Shown here in pieces: positions 13,901 through 28,900 of a stretch of 64,000 bases of DNA (positions are counted from its first letter, which is position 1; each line of letters begins with the position of its first letter). The DNA is from Augochlora pura. Taxonomy: Eukaryota > Arthropoda > Insecta > Hymenoptera > Halictidae. A program made the translations under genes and the position numbers. Location of the stretch: positions 25,171,640 through 25,235,639 of the forward strand of contig NC_135781.1 of the NCBI RefSeq assembly GCF_028453695.1. Reading direction: 5' to 3'. Below the pieces are notes generated by a model that ran no database searches, was not told where the DNA came from, and saw only the letters and a list, made by a program, of their open reading frames with translations.

Positions 13901-16900
13901 CAAACAGGCCCGGCGTGGAACGAAACGAACGGGTTACGCCGATCCGATCCGGCCGAGCGTTCCTTTCATTCCGGGCTTTCTGCTCTCTCGATAAACTCGA
14001 TTTTCTCTAGTAAAATGAAACGCATCGATCAACCCCCTGGCTTCCCTTCACCACCCCCGACCATTCCCACATCCCACGGCGGTCCTTCGTCGGGGCAACG
14101 GCGCACATAAATAAGATGCTTTTACTCGCAGAGTTTTAATGGCTCGAATAAAACGGCGCAACGACGTGACGTTGTTAAAATCAAGACACGGTTTTTATCG
14201 AAGTTATAAAACCGCCCGGCGGAATGTCGTCGTTACACGTGTGCGTGAAATCGTCCCTTTCTCTCGCTCTCCCGTTCTATCTCTCTCTCTGTCTCTTTCG
14301 ACTTTCCTCTTTTCTCCCTTTTTTTTTACAGCACTCGTTGTCGCGTGCTTTAACCACGGCTCGCCCGCTCGACCTGTTTCCACGTATCAAAGCGATTCTA
14401 ATTTCTTCGCGAGCGCGGCTCTACGACTCGGTAACTAGCAGCAGGATCAAGATTTATACGCATCGATAAGTGTTAACCGATATTCGAGCATCGAGAGGTC
14501 TGATTATTCGGCCCTCCAGCGGCCGAGGCTCGTTACACTCGAAAGACGCGTCGGAGCCACTCGAAAATGGTCATTCGATTCGGCAGTCGAGCTTCTGAAA
14601 AAGCTTCCCAAACTCTATGACACGGGTCTGTGGTAGATATCTTGTATCCACTCATTTCTTTAATCGAAATTGTATTGAAAACAAGCAACGAGACGGCATT
14701 TCTTGTAACCGGCACTGTTTTCACGATAATAGACTTTCGTCTGACCACGACTGCCTGGATCTACTTAAACTCGTAGCCCTGCCTTTACGTCAATCTTTTG
14801 CCTTGTGAATATTTTCCTAGTTACAATGCTTTATGCTTCTTCTAATCTTACCCTAATAATTGAACATTGACTACATAATAATAATATAAAGCGTATCAAA
14901 AATATCCGTATGTCAACACATATAATGGGGGAAGTGAAATAATTTATATAAAAGTTTGTACGTTATCTAGACGATGAGAAATGCTGATTGTATGCTAAGG
15001 TTTAATCCAACGATCAAATATTGGCCGGAAAGTAATGGAATTTGATTCCGGTTTAAAGGGAATTAATAATATTATGATATTTAAGAATTCTGTCGATACG
15101 ACTCATCTCCGATATGAGATAATACCGTAAAGGCTTCGTTTCAAAGGCTATGAAAGTCGTAAGAATTCCTCTCCTTACGGACCCGTCATCGTATTTTAAA
15201 GGTGACAAGAATGTTATTTAAATGTCTCGAGGATTTGTATGTTTGACAATGTAAAGAAGAGGCAGCGCGCACTACTTCGCACGAAAACGCAGCACTTACA
15301 ATGCGTCCGTCTTTGAAAGACCAGCCGGTGGCCATGATATTTCGTTTTAGGGACGCTGTCTTTCAACCGTGGCGTTTCGTGATTACTAGACTGTAGGCAT
15401 TCTTGCATTTACGACCTGCGTAGATTTTTAAAGTGCGAGCAGACGTTTAAGAAATATTATGGTATTTCTCTCGCAGCAATAAATGTTTCACTTATTCTTG
15501 TGCCCGAACATCTGAATTATACATATAGTAATTATTTTTTTCATCTACTTCTGAAGAACGGCGTTTTCTGAGGACGAAAAAATTGCAAATTCCAGTCGAA
15601 CGAATTCCAGCCCGAGACGTTCCTTACGTTTTGACCCTCTTATAGCAGACGCGGACTCGTTCTGACCCAGTTATAGCTGCAAACCATATTTATTCATTTC
15701 GCTCGTTTATCTAAATGATTACGTGCATGCAGGATCACACGTCAATGGACTGCACGCGCTTGAAAGAAATATTTTACCCGCGCGTCTTCTTGAGAAACGT
15801 AATGGAAATTTCTGTGTCTCTGTTCCTTTTTAATTTATTCCTCGAATGTCAGATCCAGGGAATTCCTCTCCCAGTTTTTCCATGTCGCCGCGATTGCAGC
15901 CGTTGTCTTTATTCAACCGCTGCGACTAGAAAATTTCGTCTTGTTCGGTGAGTCACTTTGTTACATTGTTTGCCGGAATTTGAATCAGTACATTTCGAAT
16001 ACGAGCAACTGCAATTTACGAATAGAGTTACTTTGCGAGTTCAAACTAGGGCATAGCGTTGCAGAAGCTATTCGAAGCGGACACAGAGCTTAGGGCAACG
16101 ACGCGACCAATGAACGTGCAGCTTGTCGTTGCTTCAGGAAATTTCGTTTGCGTGAGGTTAACTTCGAAGATCAAGGTCGAGCATGCAACAACCGATCTTC
16201 AAAAATTCGATATCGCCGCTGACATTTGCAAGATTTTCGAAGCTCTTCGAATTCTTTAAACGCTTGGAAATTTACAATGTATGTAACATCCTCTCTTATA
16301 AAATTCTTACTTCATAATGCGACTTTTCGCTGGTTTCGATCATTTTACCATAGATTGATGCACACGGAAAGTTCGGTTACAAAGCGTAAACAATTCCTGA
16401 ATTGAAAACGATATCAGGCGGCTACATTAAATTCAAATTAAAATATGAATATAAAACTTGAAAACTTTGTAGCTATATTAATAACCAGTTAGCTGTTTTT
16501 GACGAGGGCACTGGTCATAATAGAAAACTTGACATAATATACTTTGATATCTTTACTAAATTACATATATCATAAAAGTGTTGCATTTAAACAAGATACG
16601 AAGAAAATCAAATATATGCGATATAATTACAGTAATGTATATACTTTTCAAAAGGATTGTACAGCGGTGAATAAATCGTAGCTGGAGATCCGAATTTTTA
16701 TAGTCTACTATCCAGACACCGGAGTAAAATAGAAATGGGTTGAACAGTGGAATCGTATGAGATCAAACCCGCTTGAATTTATGTCGACTTCTCAGTCGGA
16801 ACAGTTTCACGGAATTTACTGATACCGATTAATAAAAATGAAATACAGAACGTAGACGATTTCGCGTCGACATATTCGCGGTCTGAGAGGTACGCGACGG

Positions 16901-19900
16901 TGGAGGTATCGCAGCAACGTCGGATCGCGATCGAAGATGTAGTCGATCCGGCTTGGTGGCGCGTCACACGCGGTTGGTTAACGACCAAGCCGGGCCCCGA
17001 AAACAGAAAGCCTATTAATAGAAGCAAGCATTGAGGGCAAACGAACCTTCAATCTGCCGGCTTCGAGTTTGATCAGGCAGTAATCCGTCTTGCCAGCGGC
17101 CAACAGCAGCATAGCGTCCGCGAGATGAGTTCGGAACCGGAAGCTGATATCGGTCGCACCCTTGGCTTCTTGGACCGGGAGATGAATGTAGCTCGCCCCG
17201 TAGAACGACACTGCAATAAATTTCAAAAATTTATTGTTCATTCCATACAGCTACTCTTCTCTCTATCACACATACACATGCACATTCTCATTCTTTCTCG
17301 CATTCTCTCGCGCATCAGGGCCATCGACGCGTGAAATACAGGTTTGCTCGTCGTCCCTTTGAAGCGTCGCGTCGCCCGACCGCGCGTAAAGTAACGAGAC
17401 CTTTTGCCGCGCCCACTTTTCAAACTTGAGGGAGAGAGAGAAAGATGGAAAGAGATAGAGAGAGAGAGAGGGAGAGAGAGAATAGTCGCGAGGTTTTAAG
17501 GCGACGCAGATCTTTTAAATAAGAAACGACCAGATGATATTGAAGTTTTTCTCATCCTTGCTTCCCCGCGACAATAGCGATTGCGCCGAAAGATAATGAG
17601 TATCGCGAGCTCGAAATTCGATCGAAGCTGTTACTTAAAAATTCAGTGCTACCGGGTGATTGGAATTTTCATGGAACGCTTACGGCGTTCTTACAGTATC
17701 CCTCGAGCTATCCAGGACGGTACCCTTAAGGTTCTATCGATTCCGGCGCCGTTCTCCGCCGGCCAAAGTCCTCGTCGCACACCGAAATCCAAGATTCTCC
17801 GAAGAGCTCTCCATCTCGACGCGGCTTCAAAGTGCTACTCGCATTTTTCGCACAGCTTTATGAAACCCCGTGCTCGTGCAATTTCGAAGTATTGTAAATA
17901 AAGCCGAGCTATTGGCAGTTCCGGAGGTCTCCGAGCGCCCCACGTGTACTTTGAAACCGTCCGTTGAAACTTTAAACGCGTCCACGACGGAACGACATTT
18001 TTCTAATTGGATGACGCGACGTCTGAAAAGGCAGTCGTCCAATTTACTTAAAACTTGCCATTTTCGCTGTGATGTCCATTTATCCTTTGAACACTCGCGC
18101 GCGTCCGCCAGGTGCCTGTAATTCGAACGACGAGTTTTCCTGCACTAATTTATTCTGTCGCAGATCGAATTTTTTCAAATCCCCCGAAACACCTACAGTT
18201 TTACGTTTGTACACCGACGATTCTATAACTGCGACACAATGGTTGCGGCTCGAACGGCATGTTTTATTTGCCCGTACACCGAACGCAATAGTAAGTTTTA
18301 CACGATATTCGCACATCTCGGTGGCACGGAGTTGTATTTCTGCCGTTTTTGAAGTGTCCGCCACCACTCACGGCTCCAAAAAATTCCGAGTTTTCTGGTT
18401 TCGACAGCCGCTGGTAAAAAACAGGCTTAACATTGCTGCTTTTTTAGCATTGCGAACGCTTTGTTCCGCGATGAATTAAACTGTCGTGTAGAGCCTGTAC
18501 AAACAGTTCCGCGATAGTTTCCCAATATCAATAAACTCTTTATTTACCTGTAATACTAGAAAAATTTCCTGATTGCTGTCGGATGACCAATTACTGCGTC
18601 TTTGGTTTGCTTACGGCCATAGTCCGCTCTATATTTATCGAATAAAAGATATTAAATGTTTTTTATTTTTGAGTAAAATAATTTTTGTAATTTTTTTATT
18701 TTTTATCTATTTTTTTTTATATTTATCTATTTCTGAATAAAACAATTTAATATATTATTGTAATTATTGCAAACATACAGTAGCCAGCGTAGAGCACAGT
18801 AACGGACATGCTCGTCCTATCCACAAAATATGAAAGAAAAATGTTTGATTAACGCCGAGTTATGCTTGGACGCGACGATTAAACGGTTGAAACGTGTCGC
18901 GTTTAGCGCAGGAAATAGTATGCGGGCGGTGTACATAATTTCCGCTAAAGGGGTTTAACGTCCAGGATATGGTTGGAGGCACGGTAGCGTTCCGTTTGGA
19001 GCATCGATGTCTTATGGCAGCGCGTGCGACGCCACGTGCTGTCGGTGATACAGAAAACAGGTAATTTGGCGCCATACCTGCGGGCTGTCGGAGCACCCCG
19101 AGATGAATTTCAGCGCTGTTCCGCGTAACAGGGCGGCGAGGGCTTTGATAAACGAGCCGCGTTAACCGCAGAGGACGGACGCGAGCATCCGGAAACGAAT
19201 CCTACGTGTGTCTCCATAACGCCGTGCCGCGGCGGAGCGGGAGCTCGCCTGCCTCCTTATTTGCTTACCTTTGCGAGGGGCAGGGGGCGCGGGGGGATCC
19301 CGCGGTCGCGAGCATTTTTCCGCAATTCCTTGCCTCTAATGAACGCGCCTGCCTCCCGCACGAATTACATACCGCGCGACGACAGTTCCAGCCGTGCTCT
19401 CGTACAAGCCCATCAAACATTCCCCGTTGTTAACGTTCCGCCGCGCGCATTGTCAAATCAACTACCCGCCTTTGTAATTTACGGCGCCCGCCTCGCCGAG
19501 TTCTGCGAGCTATCGACCGTCCGAAAAAAGATACCGGGCTGCCTCGATAGTTGACGCCCGGCCATCCTTAACGCCCTTTCCACGCCCTGCTGGCAAATTA
19601 CGTGAGAATTTCGGTAAACTGAATTTATAGCTTCCCCCCCTCCGCGATCTCTGGATTATCCGAGTAATGGTGCCGATAGTTCTCCGTCGCCGATGCTGCT
19701 AAACTCGACCATGTTTTGATATATTGAAAAGTTTCGATTCAAAACTATACTAAACAGGAGCTTCTTTAAATTTTCATGTCAATGCTTTATCTATACACGA
19801 TTAACGGAAAGGATAAAAGGCTGCCGTCAAGATCGGCAATGTTTTAATCAAGTGTCGTATCTGATTAACCCTTTGCAGTCGAGCGGTAATTCTGAGGCAC

Positions 19901-22900
19901 CACTAAAGAACGTCATTTCATATTTCAAAACAATTTTGATATTATAAAATTTGTTTTTATTTAAAAATCTGTTAAAAGTGTAACTATTACACGAATTACC
20001 AAATTCATATGTAGAAAATGCATTAAGCTATCAAAATGGTGATACCATAGGTCTGAACAATTATTTCGGATTTCGAGTTAAAGTAAAACGAACGGTCGTC
20101 TTCTTGCTCATCAATTCGGTTACATTTGACTTTACAGTAAGAAACGTAATGATTTTCTGTTGTTTGCCGAAGAGTGGTTATTTCGGAAAAGCATCGGGCT
20201 CGTTAGGTCTATGTGATCGCGACCATCGTTGTCAATCGATACACCGAAGCGCAGAACAATCGACAAGATGCGCGGACGAACGAGGTATTTCGAATCGATG
20301 ACGATCGTTACGGAATCACAATATCTTTCATTAGCGGATGCGGATCTCGGAACCAGGGAGAGTGTAAAACCGGCGTGGCGCGGCGGTATCGTGAACGGAA
20401 CCAGGAGGAGGCGAGGGCGCGGGGAAAAAAGAATCGCGGAGAAGAAGACGATTGAAAAGCCCGGCGAGACCGATGAATGAGCGACTTCAACTCCTTCAAA
20501 CGACCGGTGAAGGAGAGATCTCGCATCAAATTGTACCGAGAAATCGGAACATGCTCTCTCTCTTTTTCTCTCTCTCTCTCTTTCTCTGTCTCCCCAGCAG
20601 TTTCTTCGGCCACCAGCAAACTTCTCCGTGGAGTTTATTTCCCAGCGGCGTGTAAATGATCTAAGAACGCGTTCGAGTACGTGGAATAACCGCGCGGGTC
20701 ATTAGGCGCGAACAATCCCCTTTTTCTCCAGCTATCTCACTTCGGGAGGATCCGCCACGAGCCATACCGTTCCGGGGCCCTGCCAGGGAGACATTAACGC
20801 CCCCGACATTCACAGAGACGTCCGATCGTCGCGCCATTTCCGAACGTGCAAATTTTACGTGATTTTTCACCGGCATTTCCGGCGCAATCGGAATAAATCA
20901 TCTACCGCGAATACCGTCCGACGATCTCGCTTACTCATTGCGATTTTCCCTTGGATCTATATCGTTGATCATATTTCTTGCACGCCTCACGATCAAACGG
21001 TACTTAAATAGACGCGAAGAAAACACTACCATGATGACACTGTGTTTATTAACTTTGTCTGCGAGTAAACCATTTCCTTCAGATTTTTAAATTATTCTTT
21101 TGATTTTGCATGTTCAATGAACAGTTTTCCCTTCCAAATTCTGTAAGAAATTTTCTTGCAACTTCTGTACAACTTTTGCCGAATTCGTAATAAATGTTAA
21201 CAATGGACAGACAATTGCGAAATCGAATATTTCTCCATTTTTGTTTGTCGCAATGTTTCCTCTCGTCATATGTTAAATAATATATTTAAATCTAGTGCAA
21301 CAAGTTTAAATGACGCGAAAATTAATAAAACACACAAGAATGGATGTCGTTTGTAATAATGGACAGTCTTCTCAGAAGTAAGGTACCTCGGTATTTCAGG
21401 AATGAACCTTCATCGTCAAAACTATCACAGACTCCGTATAAAACAGCAAAATTCTCCTAATTGAAATATAAATTGCCATCTCGAGAGTTTGTTACGTTCA
21501 GCCAGCGAGTTGAACCGATTTGAATATAGAAAAGACAGCGGGCTGAGTATTTATCGGCTCAGTGAACCTCGGGTCTCCCGAGTTGACGCAAACAGCCGGC
21601 CCGTCGACGCGACCATAATCCCGACAGGAAAAAAAGAGGGACGCGACGAGAGTGAGTTGTATAATTGTAAGCGCGAATAATAAACGTGAACGACGGGATT
21701 CTCGTCGCGTCGTCGTGCAACCGCTGTCGTGAAAATCGTCGTTTGTCCGGACGATTCCGATTGTCGGGACGCGGTCAGATGCTTCCCTCTTGGAGGATTG
21801 AGAAACTTGGGGAAAAAAGTATGACTACACCGTGGAAACTAATCACAGGATTCCAGGGTTGGTCGTAACGGGGGGCTGCGCGGTCCATAGTGCCGGCTCG
21901 CCGCGCCGGAGGGAAGAAACCTCCGGTACTCCGTTCCGACGACTTAACCTGGAACTTAACTTTCTGTTCGTACGTGGCTCGTGTGCCGATGAAACCGATC
22001 GGAACGATTCATTCTACGGGCGAATCTGAACAATCGATCGGCCAGCGCGGCCGGAAAAAACAAAGGATGGCTTCACACGTTCGCCATTACGTTGCATGAG
22101 TGCAACGCACTACAGAAGAGCTTCACGAGGCTTCACGAAGACATTTCGCTGCTCTAATGCAATACCGAGATATATATATAATAAAGTTTAATTTCTCCAA
22201 TAGTAATTTGGTTTTCGAAAATGAGGGCATATTATTTTCACTAAATTTTGCAGTGATGTATATTCAAAAATATAAAATACAATAAATAAAATAAAAAAAC
22301 AATGTACGTAAATATAGATATCTCGATTTCTCAATATTTCTTCAGATACACACAAAGAACGATAGAAATGGGGCGACTGATCTGTCTATTTCGCTTCTTT
22401 TAGATTGATGCTTTTATGCGAGAGTACGCCGTAGTCGAAAAGTTAAAGGACATAATAATTTCCGGAAAGATATTTGTTCTGTCAAAGGCTGCGTCTGCGA
22501 AAGGTGATCGGTGCCGACGCGCGATAACGCGGCCGATAGCATAACCGCAACGTGTCTTCCGTCGGCCGAGTCTCGACCTCACCCTATTAGTATTAGCATA
22601 GAAATTATAATATTTGCGTATGCACGGGTCGGCGGGAGGCGCGTTGATGCGCGCGAACCCCGGGCAAGGGTAAATGCGCGTTCGGGGCAGATCGGATCGC
22701 GGCTGGCGTCGACGTGGTTCGATCGCGGGAGCCATAGTTTGGCCCCGGGGCATCCGGTGACTTTCGGTAACCGGCGCGGCGCGGCGCGTCGCGGCGTTCA
22801 TTATTTTCCCGGTCCCCATTTATCGGCACGGGTGCTGGCCTAGAAATAACGGTGTCGCGGCTCTTATCCAATTACTTGCTGAAAATCTGCTATCGGAAGT

Positions 22901-25900
22901 GTTCATCGGTCGCTAATTACCGAGATAATGGGGAACTGAAACGGTTGAAACGCCGCGGCGCGACGGCCTCGGGGCAGATCGACCGAACCCGCCTCTCGCC
23001 GATAAACGGCCTCCTTAACGATCCGACGTCAGATGTCCCGATTTACTGACTACCCGTCGAAACGTGCTGCTCGAACTTTGTCGTCGCCCAGCCTGCGCTA
23101 GTGAGCCGGCAAATTTTTACAGTCTCCTCCAGCTCGAGATAAGGCCAGTCGTAGATAATGTTTCTATGTACAGTGCTCAACATTAGCATTACAAAAATGA
23201 CAGCATAGACAAATTTTCGATAAAAATCGGCCGACTTTGACTGACCATAACTAGTGGGTTACGGTAGGTTTCACTGGTAAGGGTACGCCAAACTTGAAAT
23301 CCAGAAACATTATCTCAAACTACAGTTTTCAAGCTGTAATTTATTCGTTTATGTATTAAATATGTACGGGAATTTAAGAACAAATGTCATCACATTACGA
23401 TCATTTTTCATGGAATTACCGACGAAATGCAAGGTTAGCTTTGAGGTGATACAACTTTGCGGAAAAAATCGCTATTCTTCTTAAATTAATTTTTGATTAA
23501 CTTTAAATTAATTTCTTTTTCGTCACATCTGACAATATTCAATACGAAAAACATGGCCTCACATTTGAACGTTTACTGAACAAACCTGACGGGGACACGT
23601 GTTCCAATTTTCAAAATTGTTGCATAGCTTCCAAAATCGATATGTAGTTATCCCCAGCTTAGCATCGTCGAATGTGATCGAAAAAGTAACTCGATGAAGA
23701 AAGCTCGGGTTGAAAAGGTTAAATTTGTTCACGGCTCCGGCATTCCCCGTCACGGTGCATCCGGTTAAACAGATCAAACGATCCTGGTATCCTCGGTTTT
23801 TAGCGCTTCAGCTGTTTGACCAAGCCCATAAAATAACCACGGTGCTGCAACGCCAGTCTTAATGAAATGAAACTTTCACAGGTCAGCCGTCGTTATAGTC
23901 TTGCACAGGATCGATTCCACAAAGTATTCGCAGTTTTAGAGCCGTGTTTGCGATAAAATCAGAGTTTTATGGACGTGCTATAAGTTCCCATGGAATCGTC
24001 CTGTAGATCGAACCAATAAAGCATCCACGGCATCGGTACGATCTTCGGTTTAACAAAATAGAAGTTTTATAGGTGAAATATGCAGTTGGCAGATTTGAAT
24101 CTTTACGATTGTCAGGCTCGTATAGAGGCGATCAAAATGATAGATGCCCTGCGTGGAACGCGACCGAGATCATGGGATAGGTCAGAGAAAATACAACATC
24201 GAAGAAGGGCCCCGGATACCAGTGCGAAGACGCAACCGAGGCTTGTAATTATCGTCGCCATAACAACGACTTTATTGGCCGGAGCTTTCATTGTACAAAC
24301 CGCAATGAGCAGACAGGCTATTCAAGGTTGCGTAAGAACGAGGTGCATTCAGATCCGAACCATTATCGCAGAAAGAGAACAGATATTTAGCGTAATCAAC
24401 AATAATACCGCGGTGGTGGTTCTTCGTAAAAATAGGTTGTTTGATCATCGCGCGGAGTTCGCGTAATCGCCGCATTAATGATAATGCTCGCTGCGTGAAA
24501 CAGGATGAAAGTTGCCATCCAATTAAGACATTAATGTACCGATATAAACGGTTTGGTATTACATTAATTCCTATATTTCCGCATCGGGGAACGCGACGGA
24601 AAGCAAAGCTTTGTTACCGTGGTAAATTCACTCGAATGGCGCGCGAGCGAGGTTAAAGAGCTGAACGTGGAAAGGTGAAACTGCCACAAAAGCAAAACCA
24701 ATCCCTTTGGCTGGACAAGCAACGCAAACGGCTCGACGCGGCGTCTCATTGACGATCGAACGCGTTCGAAAATTCCTGGCGCGTTTGGCATAGCGCAAAC
24801 GGGACATCTTGCGGATTAGCAATCAGTCTTTGATGGCCAGCGCCTACATTAATGCTTCATTAGCGGTTCCGGGACCCATGAGATTCTCCCAAAACTTTCA
24901 GTCCAATTAACAGCGTTGCACCACATTCGATATTCATTAGAAAATGTTTCAACTCGCTGAAAATATTCCTAGAGCCCATGGAAACTTTGTCGGATCTAGG
25001 AAACCATTTTGGAGCAAATAAAAAAATTATGGGGCCTGTTACAGACGTGTTAAAGTTAACAGAAATTCGTCGGACCTGTTATAATCAGTTTATAGCATAT
25101 AAAAAGGACGTAGGAACTATACGTCCCATAAACTTATGAAAATACCGACGTTTAAAAATATTGTCGAATTTATTGCGTACACATGAAAGCCCACAGGGAA
25201 ATGATGGAACCTGACCCAACGAATTCAGAGGTCACCAAAAGATCTTGCTGTTGCAACAAATTGCACGTGATGCGAACTTGTGAAAATACAATGTGATATT
25301 TAAAAAGCAATGGCGACCAATCAAAAGAGAATCAATCCGAAAATCGCTGCGTGTCTACAAATTGTAGAACTTTTGGAAACAAGCGATCCGAACGATCTGA
25401 ACGATGATAATTTAGTGTCCGTCGGTAAATAGATGACTCGAGGGATGAAAATCTCCTTCAGTTTTCCAGTTTGCCGAGTTAAACGCGACTCGTCGAGGAT
25501 ATCGAGGATTCCCTGAACTGGGTAAAAAAGAAACAGGTTACCTAAAGTCGATCTATCCTCGAAGCATTCGGGACCAATGGTCGGAATCTCTCTCCGGGAA
25601 GTTCGATAATTGCGGCAACTACTTTCCTAGCGAGCGATTCGCCGTAATTGGGGATCGTTCGATGCGGTCTGCTAGTAGAACGACGATTAAATAATATTCA
25701 ACGACACGGCCGGGTCGCGCGGAGCGTTTCCCTTCGAGGCGTTCGCAGGTGCGGTCGCGAGCGGGTCCACTATTTTTCAGTTCTCCCCAGATGATCATTA
25801 TGGAAGTTTCGTAATTGCTTTTTTCGAGAACTCTGTTCATGGAAAAGCGCGCGCGGCCAGGTAGAGCCGGCGATGCGTTAGGATCGGTGGACCGCACGGT

Positions 25901-28900
25901 TAAACTTTGGCCAAACATTCTCAACGAATCCTGGCGCTCGCTTCTGGCTCGTTAGTAACCTTGTATTACGGCTGGCAGTACCGCAAACGAACAGCAAAAA
26001 AAAAGGAAGAAGAAGGAAACGAAGCAGCAGCATCGAGTAACAAATTCGAAACAATTTGCCTACGTTTTCGTTATGACGCAAGTACGAGTGTTCCTTCGTT
26101 CCCACTCGACGGTTGGTTAAACGTAAAACAACGCGGGCCGGGATCCTTCTCTCACCTTTGTTGCCTAACTCGTAAAGCCTCAACCACCGGTTCCGTATCC
26201 CACTTCCGCGATTTACTACCAACCGACGCAGAAAACGCATACGTATATAGGAGGGAGAGAGAGTCGTTCGCGTAACCTAGCTCGTCGTGCAAGTGCCCCG
26301 TAACGTCGGAGCCGTTAGAACGTCTTGCTAAACTCCGCGCTCCCTTCCTGCGGCGCGCCATTATTGCAAATTCTGCGAAATTCGAGCTCGCTGTTAGGTC
26401 ACGAAGCCTCTCGTTGTAATAACGTTCTTCGATAAGCAAAAACGGAAACGATGGAAGACTTTTAAAAACACTAGAAAATTGAAACGCCCGAGCAATACGT
26501 TTCCGCGTTTGTTTTTGCTCCATTGATGAACTGCGTCCTGTAAGGATTCCTATTCATTCGATTCCTATCTTCGTATCGTGTTTCTGTTGCCTGTCATTGC
26601 GCCAGAGAGATGCGGTATAAATGTACGAAACGAATCCACGGTTTGAATGGTTCCTTAATGGTAACTTACATTAATATTCTTTATAATTTAATAATCAATG
26701 TTGTAACTTGACTGTGTTACAGATAGACTGCGGATATTTGTACAAGATAAAAACATTTTAACTCAATTGTAAGAAAGAGAAATGATAGAATAACGTATTT
26801 GTTCTTTTAATTACTTTAAGAAACTGTATTAAAAATAGCAATGCGATTAAATTTTTCAATCGTATTTATATTTTGCTGTTTTTTTTCTAGTTACTTGGTA
26901 ACGATACCATACTTGGGTAAATTTTACGCAAGAAAAACGTTGACGAATGATTGTAAAGCATCGGGAAAAAATAATTGTGAGAGATTGCGAAATATTTGGA
27001 ACTTCGATGTTGAAGATATGACGACAAAGCACATAATGGTAGAAAGGTTTTCGAGCTTCTTTCATGGAGAAACCAGCATGGAGGTTTTCGCGGCGACTGA
27101 GTCGCAATCGGTAAATTAAAATCGCCGAGCGGATTCGAGTGACCGCGGGCAGTTTCCGCGTCCCGGCCGCATAAAATCGGCGCACATTAGTAAGGCGGTG
27201 GAGCGGGCTTCGTGTCGGCGATTATGCCACGATCGACGCGCGACGCGCCGAATATTTGGCCGGGAGGCGAGCGCAGATTTCCGGTTCTCGCCAACGCGAA
27301 GCGGAGTTGCGTGGCGCGTCGATTCGTCCATTAAGCCGACGCGGGGTCCGCGTTTAATTAACACAATCTGGCCGGTGGCCGCCTTTTCGCTGGAAAACCC
27401 CGTCGAGCGTGTAAGGGGTGGTCTTCTCTCTCTCTCTCTCTCTCTCCCTCTCTCTTGGAACGCGCTCCGTTCCACGCTGCTCCGCTCCGCTCCGCGCTGC
27501 ACCGCTAGCGGAGAGCGCGCGGCATTAATTTGCGAACGAAATGATGGATTAGAGAAATGGAACGCGAGATAAAGGGGGAATTGATTATACTCTCGTTGCC
27601 GGCGCCTATTTCCACCGCGGTATTTCGACGTTCGTCTGGATTGCACTCGACGCTCGAGCATCGCTGGTGCACGGGGCGCGCGGGGCCAAGTGACGGGAGG
27701 AGGGGGACACGAACGGAGGAGGAGGAGGTGGAATCAGGAACGGTTTATGTAGAATCGGTACCGATAAATTCGCGAAAAAGGTAATCCCTGTTTGTTTTCG
27801 ATCCTCCACCGAAAGATTTCTACCCGATGTAATCCGATCATGGACGCTCGATATGCCCGCTGAACGACGGATTGGCTGGCCGAATGAAAAACTGATTACC
27901 CTGACCCCCCCCGCCTTCCTATTCCTTCTCACGGTCCAACGAAGCTTGACGTTCAATCTGAAAAGCTCGGCGCGACCGTATCGATACAGAAGCGTTCACG
28001 CAACGATGCCGACCCCGATTCCCGGTGCCGACTATGCGGATGTTTATGCAGTTGCACTGCTGCACAAAAGTATCACCACGGATCTAACAGCTTTGCTGAA
28101 AAGAGCCGTCTCCTTTGTTTCCCGGATCAGGTCCTCGCGATCCCACGCTCCCGCTAAGCGTCTTCTATGAACGTGATTACGTACGTAGTCGTGGTACAGC
28201 CGACAGATCAGCTGAAACGACGCGCCTCGGCTGCGTTGCTTTTTTTTTCGCTGATCTCATTCGAGAGTAAGTGGTACGAAGTTCGGTACATAGAAGTTTG
28301 TTACATTGCAGTGTGGTACATTGAAGTTTGCTACACCGAAGTACACGCTCGAAACAATACACTCGACCGCGGTTGAAAAATGTACTCGGAGATAAATTCG
28401 TAGCTTCGAAAATCAACTGAAAAATGCATGTTGCATACAGTTTCCACTGCTTCGAGATCTATGGTAAATTCATGTTAAAGTATTGTACAAATTCGGCGCC
28501 ACTCCATGGTTGTGTTCCCAAGTTAAACGAATGCGGGAAAGAAAAATGTAATTTGTGGTAGAAACTAAATGATGCACTGTATTTCGAAATTACGTTTACG
28601 CTTTCAAATTTGTCGCAGAGCGAGCATAAGTGGAAAACATCTGAAGTTACCGCGCCTCTCGAAGTAAACGGTTTCATATGGTCTGTTTTAGAATTGTTGG
28701 AATTATAATGGTTTCATATGTTCCGCTTCACAATTGTCGGAACTATAACGACTTTTCCATAATGAATGATTTAACTCTTCGAGGCACAGGGTTTCAGGAA
28801 ATAAATAGACCCATGCGGCACAGAAATTTTGCCGCGTTTTTAATGAAACGAAATTGATATCTTTTTATTGAAAGCATATAAAAACATAAACAAATAATAA

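Larger units (their letters stand above)
1937..17046 (-). other. kon intron 2 (about 15.1 kb)
   Basis: This is bounded by the exon 2 donor (GTTCGT) and the exon 3 acceptor (CCGCAG). It contains the foldback element at 6.55-8.59 kb with its nested mariner-type MITE, CT and ACG microsatellites at 3.25-3.29 kb, and two TTAA-linked repeat ends (11.32 and 16.48 kb). GC-rich stretches such as 12.0-12.6 and 13.4-14.1 kb have long open frames on both strands but no recognisable protein. The rest (2.0-3.2, 3.4-6.4, 9.1-11.3, 14.4-16.4 kb) shows nothing I can identify. Confidence 0.85.

Noticed and set aside
13450..14010. 186-codon plus-strand ORF
   Set aside because: GC-rich segment with an opposite-strand frame; no domain, no splice context, and composition alone explains the length.
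27116..27661. 181-codon minus-strand ORF rich in Arg
   Set aside because: GC-rich tract with a CT microsatellite giving RERERE; also open on the other strand; no domain.
28167..28376. 69-codon ORF with YIEVC-like pentapeptide repeats
   Set aside because: Produced by a 15-bp minisatellite; no other coding sign.
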